Below are positions 41,753-49,801 of a stretch of DNA of 64,000 nucleotides, piece after piece. This DNA is from Simkaniaceae bacterium. Lineage in GTDB: Bacteria; Chlamydiota; Chlamydiia; Chlamydiales; Simkaniaceae. The notes below the pieces were generated by a model that saw nothing but the letters and a program-made list of their open reading frames with translations, was not told the DNA's origin and searched no databases. Each line of letters begins with the position of its first letter. The first letter of the stretch is position 1. The DNA lies in assembly GCA_018399075.1 (NCBI GenBank), contig CP073763.1, forward strand, positions 310,001-374,000, given 5' to 3'. Made by a program: the position numbers and the translations under genes.

Positions 41753-42916
41753 ATGAAAGTGAGACAATTAAGGAGTATTGGAGCGGGCATCCTATCCTTA
41801 TTAATGATCTCGTCAATGGGCTATGCTGCGGCTGATCGAGAAGTTCGACTAACTGAACTTGAAAACCAGATGAAGCAAGTAGGTACTGAGACGGAAATGG
41901 GAACATATGGTGCTAGAACAGCTTTAGCTCGTCCAGATGTTGATGGCAAAAACTGGTTCTTCACGTTTGACCTTCTTTTCTGGCGTACGAAAGTCGGCGG
42001 AACTGATTATGCCTATACAGATAATGACGTATTTGCGGCTCTTCCTCATAAAGGGAGAAAGAAGCACATAGAATTTGATTGGGATTGGGGGCTTCGGTTC
42101 GGAATTGGCTATAACTTTGAGCATGATGGCTGGGATCTTCAAGGACAATATACTTGGTATGATACGAATGGAAGTGATTCGACTCGTGCCGGGCAAAATA
42201 GTTCTGTAATCCCTCTTAGAGGATCTGCATTTATTACAAACGACCCTGCAACTCCAGCTACTGAAACACCGTTTATTACTTGTGCTAGCGCTAAGTCAAT
42301 GTTTGACTTTGAGTATAATAACATTGATGTTGAGTTGGGCAGAGACTTTTACGTGAGTTCTACGCTCGCGCTTAGGCCTTTCTGGGGTTTAAAGAGCTCT
42401 TGGATCGATCAAAAGCAAACCGCTCGTTATACCGGCGGTGGTACATATGATATTACAGGTATTGGCACCCTTGTTCTTGGGCTTGGTGGAAACACTGTGC
42501 ATGTTAAGGATGACTGCGATTTCTGGGGTCTAGGACCTCGTACGGGTGTTGATACTCGCTGGTATGTAGGAAATGGAGTAAGCATTTTCGGAAATATTTC
42601 TGGAGCGTTGCTCTTTGGATACTTTGATGTTGATCACAAAGAGCGTTATAGTCTTCTTGGATCAAATCGAATCCACCTTCATGCTAACCGCCATGCGTTC
42701 TCACCAACTGTTCAGTTCCAAATGGGGCTTCGTTATGATACTTACCTACATAACGACAGACACCACCTTGGAATCGGATTTGGTTTTGAAGGACAGTACT
42801 GGTGGAGACAAAATCAAATGCTTAAAATCGATGATTTCGATGAACTTAAGTATGAAAGATATGCTGAGGACCTAGCGTTCTACGGGCTCACAGCAGACAT
42901 TAAGTTCGATTTCTAA
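41753..42916 (+). CDS. MOMP-like porin 1
   Basis: 387 residues. Signal peptide to about residue 25 (M-G-Y-A-A-A), then a short heptad region L-T-E-L-E-N-Q-M-K-Q-V that may form a coiled coil in the periplasm, then a beta-barrel with repeated aromatic strands (W-D-W-G-L-R-F-G-I-G-Y-N-F, W-D-L-Q-G-Q-Y-T-W-Y-D, L-G-R-D-F-Y-V-S) and a final Phe. This is the MOMP-like family of environmental chlamydiae and Legionella, with few cysteines. Closely related to the next gene and more distantly to the third. GAGGT ribosome site; strong terminator downstream. Confidence 0.9.
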   Translation: MKVRQLRSIGAGILSLLMISSMGYAAADREVRLTELENQMKQVGTETEMGTYGARTALARPDVDGKNWFFTFDLLFWRTKVGGTDYAYTDNDVFAALPHKGRKKHIEFDWDWGLRFGIGYNFEHDGWDLQGQYTWYDTNGSDSTRAGQNSSVIPLRGSAFITNDPATPATETPFITCASAKSMFDFEYNNIDVELGRDFYVSSTLALRPFWGLKSSWIDQKQTARYTGGGTYDITGIGTLVLGLGGNTVHVKDDCDFWGLGPRTGVDTRWYVGNGVSIFGNISGALLFGYFDVDHKERYSLLGSNRIHLHANRHAFSPTVQFQMGLRYDTYLHNDRHHLGIGFGFEGQYWWRQNQMLKIDDFDELKYERYAEDLAFYGLTADIKFDF

Positions 42917-42937
42917 TCGATAGCATTAGATCAAACT

Positions 42938-42973
42938 AAAAAAAAGACCCTGGTTTTCTAGGGTCTTTTTTTA
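42938..42973 (+). terminator. rho-independent terminator after MOMP-like 1
   Basis: A-run, AGACCCT stem, GGTTTTCT loop, AGGGTCT stem, then a 7-T run. The A-run and T-run extend the pairing, so it can work in both directions. Confidence 0.85.
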
Positions 42974-43256
42974 TTCTATTAAATTCATGAGACTTACAGA
43001 TTAATTATATTATTTTTTAAATAAAACTGTACATTATATTAACTAATTTCGTACATCTGGGTTTGGAGGAAGATAACATTTATATGGCAGCTTCCGGTAA
43101 CGACTTTGCAGACCTCGGTGGATGAGAAGGGCAAATAGAAACAAGAAAAGAATAAAAAATATTAATTTTAAAAAATTGTTTCATTTATTTAGGCGTTATC
43201 ATTATAGAAAAAATTAAGGCAAGAAAGCTAAAAATAACCCGCATGAGGAAAAAAAA
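42974..43256. other. intergenic region between porins 1 and 2
   Basis: With the terminator this makes 340 bp without a confident gene. It contains the possible frameshifted small ORF at 43043-43184 on the minus strand and the leader of porin 2 (A-A-C-C-C-G-C-A-T-G-A-G-G like leader bases, similar to the A-A-C-C-C...A-T-G-A-G-G before porin 1). Confidence 0.5.
43043..43184 (-). pseudogene. possible small membrane-protein gene with a frameshift
   Basis: On the minus strand an ATG at 43184-43182 begins M-K-Q-F, but after a T6 run the original frame gives a short unrelated tail. One base removed from that run gives a 46-residue product: a hydrophobic run (L-I-F-F-I-L-F-L-F-L-F-A-L-L-I) followed by R-G-L-Q-S-R-Y-R-K-L-P-Y-K and P-P-N-P-D. 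This looks like a real single-span protein. The homopolymer may allow slippage, be a sequencing error, or mark decay. Confidence 0.35.
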
Positions 43257-44408
43257 ATGAAAGTGAGCATGTTGAGAAAAATCTCAATCGCCATTGCATC
43301 CCTTGTGGCATCGTCCACAGCCTTCGCGGCTATGGATATGGATTCTCGGGTAACGCAACTTGAAAACCAAATGCAGCAAGTGCGTACCGAGACTGCCATG
43401 GGAACATATGGTGCACAAACAGCTACAGCTCGAGCAGAAGTCGACGGCTATGGCTGGTTCTTCAACTTTGATGTGCTTTACTGGCACTCAAAAGTTGGTG
43501 GAACAGAATTTGCTTATACTGATCAAGACCCTCGAGCTCAACTTCCAGTAAAAGGTCGAACGAAAGATATCGACTTTGAGTGGGATTGGGGCATTAGAGT
43601 TGGTCTTGGATACAACTTCGACCATGATGGTTGGGATCTTAAAGCAGAATACACTTGGTTTGATACCAATGGTAGCGACTCTACAAGAGCAGGAATTAAC
43701 AGTTCTGTTATTCCTCTTAGAGGATCTTCAACGATTGTTGCGAATGTAAACACTTCAACTGCAAACCAGTTCCTATACTGCTCTAGTGCAAAATCACAGT
43801 TTGACTTTGATTATAGCGCTATTGATCTTGAACTTGGTCGCGCCTACTTTATTAGTGGGAAGCTCTCTTTTAGACCTCATTGGGGTTTAAAGACTGCTTG
43901 GATCGATCAAGAGCAAATCACACGTTATACTGGTGGAGTTGTAGATCAGGTTAACAACCCGACTGACCTAGGTCTTGAAGGAAATACCGTTCATGTTAAA
44001 GATGATTGTGACTTTTGGGGTTTAGGACCGCGTGTTGGTCTTGACTCTAGATGGCACTTAGGCTACGGCTTTAGTATCTTTGGTAATGTAGCTGGTGCTC
44101 TTCTCTTTGGTCACTTTGACGTTGAACATAAAGAACGTTACAGCCAATTCTCTGATAATCGAATCAAGCTTAGCGCAAACCGTCACGCATTCTCGCCAAC
44201 AGCGCAAATGCAACTCGGTCTTCGCTATGACAAGTACATCCACAACAATACACAACATATTGGTGTTGGACTTGGATTCGAAGCACAGTACTGGTGGAGA
44301 CAAAACCAGATGTTAAAAATTGATGATGCTCAAGTACTCAAGTATGAGAGATATTCTGATGACATTAGTATGCACGGTCTTACTCTAGATATCCAATGGG
44401 ACTTCTAA
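43257..44408 (+). CDS. MOMP-like porin 2
   Basis: 383 residues; signal peptide to about residue 25 (S-S-T-A-F-A-A). The N-terminal coiled-coil-like segment V-T-Q-L-E-N-Q-M-Q-Q-V-R-T-E-T-A-M-G-T-Y is nearly the same as in porin 1, and the barrel strands align along the whole length (W-D-W-G-I-R-V-G-L-G-Y-N-F, K-D-D-C-D-F-W-G-L-G-P-R). Ends L-D-I-Q-W-D-F. Separate transcription unit with its own leader and terminator. Forms the outer-membrane barrel or pore with porin 1; which one is expressed when cannot be read here. Confidence 0.9.
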   Translation: MKVSMLRKISIAIASLVASSTAFAAMDMDSRVTQLENQMQQVRTETAMGTYGAQTATARAEVDGYGWFFNFDVLYWHSKVGGTEFAYTDQDPRAQLPVKGRTKDIDFEWDWGIRVGLGYNFDHDGWDLKAEYTWFDTNGSDSTRAGINSSVIPLRGSSTIVANVNTSTANQFLYCSSAKSQFDFDYSAIDLELGRAYFISGKLSFRPHWGLKTAWIDQEQITRYTGGVVDQVNNPTDLGLEGNTVHVKDDCDFWGLGPRVGLDSRWHLGYGFSIFGNVAGALLFGHFDVEHKERYSQFSDNRIKLSANRHAFSPTAQMQLGLRYDKYIHNNTQHIGVGLGFEAQYWWRQNQMLKIDDAQVLKYERYSDDISMHGLTLDIQWDF

Positions 44409-44439
44409 AGTAATCCGCTGCAAATACAATCCTACAAAG

Positions 44440-44471
44440 GGCGAGGTTCTGCAAGAGCCTCGCCTTTTTTT
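44440..44471 (+). terminator. rho-independent terminator after MOMP-like 2
   Basis: GGCGAGG (44440-44446) pairs with CCTCGCC (44458-44464), 11-base loop, followed by seven T. About 30 bases after the stop codon. Confidence 0.85.
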
Positions 44472-44737
44472 GTGCTTGAGGCTTCTGGGATGGGGATAAA
44501 GTTTTCCACGAGGGGGAGAATATGTATCCCCGCCAACCTGGTCACGCAGGACGTCGAATAGAGTTAGCATTATTCTTTTATAGGCATGAGAAAGGGGTTT
44601 TTGGAAAAGGTTAAATTAATTAACTTTGAGTTAATCATTTTGTTGCGTTTTTGTGTAATATTTATAGAAACCAAAATTTCCTATAAAAAAATTTGAACTA
44701 AACTAACTAATATCATAGCATTAACGCACGTAAATAA
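44472..44737. other. intergenic region before the HTH gene
   Basis: With the terminator, about 330 bp without a gene between porin 2 and the HTH regulator. AT-rich in its right half; GGGGA/TCCCC pairing at about 44513-44530 is visible. No gene or RNA recognised. Confidence 0.5.
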
Positions 44738-45037
44738 ATGGTTGAAGCCAGGGTTATGCTGTTAGAGGAGTTTATTAAGAAGTCGGGGATGAAGAAAAAA
44801 TCCTTTGCTGAATCAGTAGGAATTAGTACGACTAATCTATGGAAAATCTTGAAGGGAATTACTCGACCATCTTTAAAAACAGCACAACGCATTGAAGAAT
44901 TTACCGAGGGAAGAGTATCGATGCAAGAAATGCTTTTCGGAAAATCTTCAAAAAAATTGAACATCCAACCATCATTAGAAAAGCGGATTTCAGAGCTCGA
45001 AACTAAAGTTAAAAAGTTAGAAGTTTTACTCAAGTAG
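44738..45037 (+). CDS. XRE-like helix-turn-helix protein with a coiled-coil tail
   Basis: 99 residues. The HTH core K-K-S-F-A-E-S-V-G-I-S-T-T-N-L-W-K-I-L-K-G (about 21-41) is of XRE/Cro type. The C-terminal ~25 residues form heptads (L-E-K-R-I-S-E-L-E-T-K-V-K-K-L-E) and likely mediate dimerisation. The first ATG (44738) or an ATG at 44756 may be used. It ends 68 bp before the third MOMP-like gene on the same strand, so it may regulate that gene; this is inference. Confidence 0.78.
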   Translation: MVEARVMLLEEFIKKSGMKKKSFAESVGISTTNLWKILKGITRPSLKTAQRIEEFTEGRVSMQEMLFGKSSKKLNIQPSLEKRISELETKVKKLEVLLK

Positions 45038-45105
45038 TTTACTCTTTTATTAAATAAATAATTATTTTATTGTGAAGAAAGAAGCAATTAATTTTTAGTG
45101 TAATT

Positions 45106-46182
45106 GTGCGGCTGTTAAACAAACTATTTCTAACTTACCTTACATTGCAAATCGGGCTCGTAGGTGCCTTAGAGACCAATTCTTCACGTATCGAAATCCT
45201 TGAAAAAGAGATTGAAGTTCTTAAAAAAGAACTCCATTCAATGATGGTTAAACAAGCAAGACCTAGTGCAAACCCAGGTGTAATGCGTGATGAATGGTTT
45301 ATAACTGCAGAACCTGTCTATTGGTATCAACGGACAAATGGAACGCAATTTGCGTATAGCAATAGCTCACTTGTGCCATCGCTTCCACTAAAAGGTAGAA
45401 CAAAAGATATTAACTTTGGTTGGAATTGGGGTATTCGTATTGGTGCTGGAAAAAATATTGCTTTTGATCAATGGGATATTTTTGGTCACTTTACTTTTTA
45501 CAGAAACCATGTTTCAGGAAGCGCACGTGCTGGGCAAGAAAGTACCCTTGTCCCTCTTCGCGGTTCTGTTATTACCCAACTAGGTGTTTCTAGTGCGAAG
45601 TCAAACTATAGCCTTGATTTCTATAATATCGATTTGGAGCTAGGAAGACATTACTTTGTAAGCGAAAAGCTCTCTTTTAGACCTTTTGTCGGTATAAAGA
45701 ATGCATGGATAGATCAACATCAAGTTGTTCGGTATACAGGTGGCTCTCTCAATAGGAATTCTGCACATGTGAATGATTCTTGTGAATACTGGGGGATTGG
45801 TGGGCGAACGGGGGTAAACTCGAAGTGGCATTTGCTTGATGGGTGGTATTTAAAAGGAATGCTTTCTGGAGCTGTTCTCTATGGTTTTTTTGATATTGAG
45901 CACTGCGAAAAAGTAACGCCTAATCAACAGGATCGGATTAAAATCGATGATAATAAGCATCGTTTTGCTCCAATGGTTCAGTGGCTCTTTGGTGTGGGCT
46001 GGGGAACATATTTTAATAAAAAAGAGAACTACTTAGATTTAGGCATAGGCTATGAAGGGATGTACTGGTGGAGACAAAATCAAATGATCAAAGTCTATGA
46101 ATACTCTTCTCTAAGGTATGACAACTATTCTGAAGATATTTCGATGCATGGCCTAACATTTACAGCTAGGCTCTATTTTTAA
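45106..46182 (+). CDS. MOMP-like porin 3
   Basis: 358 residues from a GTG start with no clear ribosome site, so the start is uncertain. Hydrophobic signal region (L-F-L-T-Y-L-T-L-Q-I-G-L-V-G-A), then heptads R-I-E-I-L-E-K-E-I-E-V-L-K-K-E-L, then a barrel with W-N-W-G-I-R-I-G-A-G, F-D-Q-W-D-I-F-G-H-F-T and a C-terminal L-T-F-T-A-R-L-Y-F. More divergent than porins 1 and 2. The stop overlaps the convergent acylphosphatase gene. Follows the HTH gene by 68 bp. Confidence 0.85.
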   Translation: MRLLNKLFLTYLTLQIGLVGALETNSSRIEILEKEIEVLKKELHSMMVKQARPSANPGVMRDEWFITAEPVYWYQRTNGTQFAYSNSSLVPSLPLKGRTKDINFGWNWGIRIGAGKNIAFDQWDIFGHFTFYRNHVSGSARAGQESTLVPLRGSVITQLGVSSAKSNYSLDFYNIDLELGRHYFVSEKLSFRPFVGIKNAWIDQHQVVRYTGGSLNRNSAHVNDSCEYWGIGGRTGVNSKWHLLDGWYLKGMLSGAVLYGFFDIEHCEKVTPNQQDRIKIDDNKHRFAPMVQWLFGVGWGTYFNKKENYLDLGIGYEGMYWWRQNQMIKVYEYSSLRYDNYSEDISMHGLTFTARLYF

Positions 46183-46459
46183 TCTTAAAACTTTCGTAAG
46201 TCTTCGTTGAAGGATACTTTGAAATTTCAATCTTATCAATTTGAATGGGCGGTGGCTCATTTTTTAAAGCCTCAAGGAGGAGGGCAACGTCTTCTCCAGC
46301 AATACAGATTTCGACATTTCCATCGGATAAATTTTGAACATACCCTTTAAGGCCTAATCTTTCAGCGTGGTCTTTTGTTTTAGCTCGAAAAAATACACCT
46401 TGCACCTTCCCTGTTACAATGATGTGAGATTCAATTAAAGGATGTTTGTTGCCAATCAT
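46166..46459 (-). CDS. acyP: acylphosphatase
   Basis: 97 residues. G-K-V-Q-G-V-F-F-R near residue 17 holds the catalytic Arg, and G-Y-V-Q-N-L-S-D-G-N-V-E the catalytic Asn, both diagnostic. It hydrolyses carboxyl-phosphate bonds in small acyl phosphates. The N-terminus overlaps the end of the dihydrouridine synthase gene by 29 bp, so the true start may be slightly later. Confidence 0.9.
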   Translation of the reverse strand: MIGNKHPLIESHIIVTGKVQGVFFRAKTKDHAERLGLKGYVQNLSDGNVEICIAGEDVALLLEALKNEPPPIQIDKIEISKYPSTKTYESFKIKNRA

Positions 46460-47417
46460 AGTCTCGAATCAACCTTTCGACTTCTTTAAGATCTTTAGAA
46501 CGATTTAAGGATTCACGGAGTTTTTTCGTTCCTGTTCCCTCTCTTAGATACCAGCACCCGATCCTTCTCATGTCAAGTAGAGCCTTCCGATCGGTTTGGT
46601 AAGAGGTGATAAAGGCCATATGATCTAGAAGGTGGCTTTTTACATCAGGCATGATAAGAGGCTCATAGCTGTCAAGCCGCCTGACATCTTCCGCAATCCA
46701 AGGCTTCCCAAATGTGCCTCGCGAAACTAAGATGGCATCGCAACCGGTATGCTTAAATAACGCTAGGCCAGCCTCTGCATCGAAAACGTCTCCATTTCCC
46801 ACGACCTTTATTGATCGAGCCACCTCTTTAGCCGCTTTGATATGATCCCAGTTAGCTTTTCCTGTATATTTCTGTTGTCTAGTCCTACCATGAATAGAGA
46901 TTGCTTTTGCCCCAGCCGCTTCAGCAATCCTTGTAATCAATGTGGCGTTGATATTCTCATCATCCCATCCTGCACGGATTTTTACGGTGACAGGAATATT
47001 CACTGCCGCAACCATATTGGTGATGACTTCACCAATTAGTTCAGGATTTTTAAGCATCCCACTTCCACTTCCATCTTTTGTAACTTTATCTACAGGGCAA
47101 CCACAATTGAGATCGACAACATCAAAACCAAGTTCTTCTATAATTTTTGCACAAGGGCCTGCGAGCTCGGGCTTACTTCCACAAAGCTGTCCGCCAATAG
47201 GACGCATAGAGGGGTCAAAATCGAGGAGGTGATAGGTCGAGGGTTCATGCCTAATTAAAGCGTCCATCTTGACCATTTCGCAGAACATCAGCCCTACTTG
47301 ATAGCGGGCAGCCATTTGTCGAAAGGGGTAATCAGAACATCCTGCTAAGGGTGAGTAGAAAACGTTAGAAGGAAGGGAAAGGTCCCCAAGTTTAAGAGGC
47401 TTTACAAATTTTTTCAT
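46431..47417 (-). CDS. dus: tRNA-dihydrouridine synthase
   Basis: 328 residues from the ATG at 47417-47415; an upstream start would add ten residues. F-Y-S-P-L-A-G-C-S-D-Y-P-F-R near 21 starts the FMN-binding TIM barrel; L-N-C-G-C-P with the catalytic Cys, V-K-I-R-A-G-W, I-H-G-R-T-R-Q-Q, G-N-G-D-V and S-R-G-T-F-G follow. It reduces uridine to dihydrouridine in tRNA D loops using NADPH. 4-bp overlap with the YggT gene upstream. Confidence 0.93.
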   Translation of the reverse strand: MKKFVKPLKLGDLSLPSNVFYSPLAGCSDYPFRQMAARYQVGLMFCEMVKMDALIRHEPSTYHLLDFDPSMRPIGGQLCGSKPELAGPCAKIIEELGFDVVDLNCGCPVDKVTKDGSGSGMLKNPELIGEVITNMVAAVNIPVTVKIRAGWDDENINATLITRIAEAAGAKAISIHGRTRQQKYTGKANWDHIKAAKEVARSIKVVGNGDVFDAEAGLALFKHTGCDAILVSRGTFGKPWIAEDVRRLDSYEPLIMPDVKSHLLDHMAFITSYQTDRKALLDMRRIGCWYLREGTGTKKLRESLNRSKDLKEVERLIRDYDWQQTSFN

Positions 47418-47686
47418 AGCATTAAGAGAAGGCGAGTAAAGGCCCACTCAAGAAATTGAAGGACGAAAAAACCAAGGATTGGGCTGAGGTCTAAAACACC
47501 ACCAATCGGAGGAATAAAGCGGCGAAATATGTTTAAATAAGGATCGGTATAATGAGCAATAAAGCGAAAAAAAGAAGACTGCTGAAAACTTTGAAACCAT
47601 GATCCAAAAATGCGTATAATTAACATTAATGAGTAAACGGTAAAGAGGAGTCTGATCGTATAGATTACATAAGCCATACTCACCAT
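47414..47686 (-). CDS. YggT-family membrane protein
   Basis: 90 residues, two to three hydrophobic segments (about 5-25 and 65-90). D-P-Y-L-N-I-F-R-R-F-I-P-P-I-G-G and L-D-L-S-P-I-L-G-F are the YggT hallmarks. Roles proposed elsewhere involve osmotic stress and chloroplast/cell-division complexes. Overlaps the dus start by 4 bp. First gene of the minus-strand set YggT-dus-acyP. Confidence 0.9.
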   Translation of the reverse strand: MVSMAYVIYTIRLLFTVYSLMLIIRIFGSWFQSFQQSSFFRFIAHYTDPYLNIFRRFIPPIGGVLDLSPILGFFVLQFLEWAFTRLLLML

Positions 47687-47751
47687 TTTAGATAAAATGA
47701 AGAAAAATTTCCATGCTTTAATTTTTCTTATCTTTCAGCTAGACTTGTTGT

Positions 47752-49176
47752 ATGGAATTTGTTGGAGTACAAAAAGAAAAATCTTTTTTTCGACTCGCCT
47801 ATTTATCAATAGTAAATGGGGAAATTGTGATTGAATGTTTGGAAAAAGAAACAAAGGCCCCAATTTTTAAAAAAGATTTACTTGTTGCTACAGGAATCGA
47901 AGGGCAAGCTCTCCTTATCCGCCACCTAGTGACTCCGCTGAGAAATGCAAGAGCTCTTCACAAAACCCTTCCCTTTCAACTAGAAGCCCTCATCCCCTAT
48001 TCTTTAGATGATGTGATCATCAAGCCAATCTATGAGATTGGAGAAAAAGAGACCCATGCTCACTTTTTTACAGTCCCCAAAAAAACACTTGAGCACCATA
48101 TTGCTAACTTTCAAAAGGAAAATATTGACCCCGAATGGGTCTCTGCTATTCCAATGGCACTCCTTCGCTTTGCCTCATTTGTTTCCCCTGATGAACACTC
48201 TTTAGTGGTTTTCCATATTGGAATGAAAAAAATTCAACTTGTGTCGGTTCAAGAAGGAAAAATTTTAAGTCATATTACGCTTCATATTGGCTCTCAAGAT
48301 TTAAGTGATGGCGATAGTGCTAAAGTTGTAAGTAAGCTGAAACGAGAGGTTGATCGTGCCTTTTGTTTTTTAGCTCATAAAGAACAAGAGAGTGGGAGTC
48401 GAAAGGTGCTCTTTTGTGGCGAAAGAACAAAAGAGGTAGAAAATCTTTTAATGGAAGAGAAAGATTCTCTTATTTCCCCGATAGAAATTGAAGGACATCG
48501 CGGCTATAATGGAGAAACTGTTCGCCCTTATGCTATCTCAATAGGCCTTGCGATCGATGCGCTTAAAAATGATTCATTAAGTATTCAGTTTAGGCAGGAA
48601 CTATTTATCTCCAAACGGACGTTTTCTTCGATTAAAAAAGGGCTTTTACGAGGGAGCGTTTTAGCAGGCGCTCTTTTTGCCGTAACCCTTTTATGTTCTC
48701 AGATTTTTTATCACAAAAAAGAAAAAGCGTTAATGAATCAAGTAGAGAAGTTAGTCTCTCATTATGAAAAGGAAATCCCTTCACTTAAAGGTGGAATAAA
48801 GGGGAGCTCGCTTGAGGAAGCTTTATCTGATTTAAACCTTAAGCTTCGACTTCCAAAGAGTGGGGAGCTCATCTTTTCAAAACCACCGTTAGTTACTGAT
48901 TTTCTATGCTTTATATCTTCACACCCAAAACTTAAAGGGATGGAAGTCAAGCGGCTTGACTATGAATTAAAGAGTTACCCCTCTCTTCAAAGACCAAAAG
49001 ATCAATATCGGCCAAAAGTCCGTCTTGTTTTTACTTCAAAAGAAGCAAAAAAAGCCCGAGAGTTTCATGATGCAATTATTGATGATGACACACTAGTCGA
49101 TAGAGATGGAGAAATAGAATGGAAACGAAATGAAGATGAATATGAAATTACCTTTTTCCTTCAAACCCAATTTTGA
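47752..49176 (+). CDS. PilM/GspL-like protein (type II secretion or pilus inner-membrane platform)
   Basis: 474 residues. Residues 1-300 have an actin-like PilM/GspL pattern (L-T-P... L-P-F-Q-L-E-A-L-I-P-Y-S-L-D-D, V-V-F-H-I-G-M-K-K-I-Q, C-G-E-R); one membrane segment near residues 305-325; a C-terminal periplasmic domain follows (PilN-like). I recall a similarly placed Chlamydia gene (CT646). It should hold the cytosolic face of a type II secretion or pilus platform. The 3' end overlaps the next gene by 47 bp, so the two are coupled. Confidence 0.6.
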   Translation: MEFVGVQKEKSFFRLAYLSIVNGEIVIECLEKETKAPIFKKDLLVATGIEGQALLIRHLVTPLRNARALHKTLPFQLEALIPYSLDDVIIKPIYEIGEKETHAHFFTVPKKTLEHHIANFQKENIDPEWVSAIPMALLRFASFVSPDEHSLVVFHIGMKKIQLVSVQEGKILSHITLHIGSQDLSDGDSAKVVSKLKREVDRAFCFLAHKEQESGSRKVLFCGERTKEVENLLMEEKDSLISPIEIEGHRGYNGETVRPYAISIGLAIDALKNDSLSIQFRQELFISKRTFSSIKKGLLRGSVLAGALFAVTLLCSQIFYHKKEKALMNQVEKLVSHYEKEIPSLKGGIKGSSLEEALSDLNLKLRLPKSGELIFSKPPLVTDFLCFISSHPKLKGMEVKRLDYELKSYPSLQRPKDQYRPKVRLVFTSKEAKKAREFHDAIIDDDTLVDRDGEIEWKRNEDEYEITFFLQTQF

Positions 49177-49801
49177 TGCTAAACTAAACCTTCAAAAAAT
49201 GGGTGTGATTGCTGGGAGCTATCTCCTTGCACTTATCGCGTTTGTTTTTTTACTGATCCATTTAAGCCACCAAATGAATCATTTAGAGGAATTAGAAGGG
49301 TATGTTGATCGTTTAGGAATTCGGATGGAGCGGGTAAAACAAACGCAAAAAGATCGAACGGCTTTTATGAATCAATATGAAGAGGTTGATCACTACTATA
49401 TTGATCATGTTTTAGAGCCAATGGTCCTTTTGAAACCTGAAGTGGATGCGCTTAAACTTGTCTATAGTCACTCAGCATTTCAATCTTGTGAGAATGTAAA
49501 GAATAGGCTCGAGAAGTTGACGAAAGGGGGAAATCGAATCATTTTTTCTGAAGGAACTAGAGACGTAAAAAATGGGATAGAAGAAGTAGAGCTATCTCAA
49601 AGTCGTCCCGTAGAAATTAATGGAACGGACTTAAAAGCAATTTTATCTGCTGTTGAAGGGGTTTCCATTGGGAACGAGCTTCCCCCCAACGGGCGTCCTC
49701 AACTTTTTGTTCGAGGATTTCATTTAAATAATAAAAAACTTGCTGAAAGGGAAACCTATTTATTAGAAATGCAATTAGTAAAAAGAGGTAATTTGAAATG
49801 A
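49130..49801 (+). CDS. single-span membrane protein, GspM/PilO-like
   Basis: 223 residues. A short basic N-terminus, one membrane helix (A-G-S-Y-L-L-A-L-I-A-F-V-F-L-L-I, about 29-45), then a coiled-coil segment (L-E-E-L-E-G-Y-V-D-R-L-G-I-R-M-E-R-V) and a soluble domain. The bitopic layout fits PilO/GspM, the partner of PilN/GspL. I recall it as similar in place to Chlamydia CT647. Function in protein export is inferred from architecture and neighbour. Confidence 0.55.
   Translation: MKMNMKLPFSFKPNFDAKLNLQKMGVIAGSYLLALIAFVFLLIHLSHQMNHLEELEGYVDRLGIRMERVKQTQKDRTAFMNQYEEVDHYYIDHVLEPMVLLKPEVDALKLVYSHSAFQSCENVKNRLEKLTKGGNRIIFSEGTRDVKNGIEEVELSQSRPVEINGTDLKAILSAVEGVSIGNELPPNGRPQLFVRGFHLNNKKLAERETYLLEMQLVKRGNLK

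Noticed and set aside
42974-43256. Search for tRNA genes in this and other intergenic regions
   Set aside because: No T-arm-like GTTCGA-type motif with matching acceptor stem was seen in any gap longer than 60 bases.
44738-45037. Antitoxin of a type II toxin-antitoxin pair
   Set aside because: The XRE-like fold would fit, but no small toxin gene is adjacent on the same strand; the neighbour is a MOMP-like porin.
47752-49801. Identification as FtsA/FtsQ-like division proteins
   Set aside because: The actin-like N-terminus also fits FtsA, but the single membrane segment in the middle and the coupled bitopic neighbour fit PilM/GspL better.
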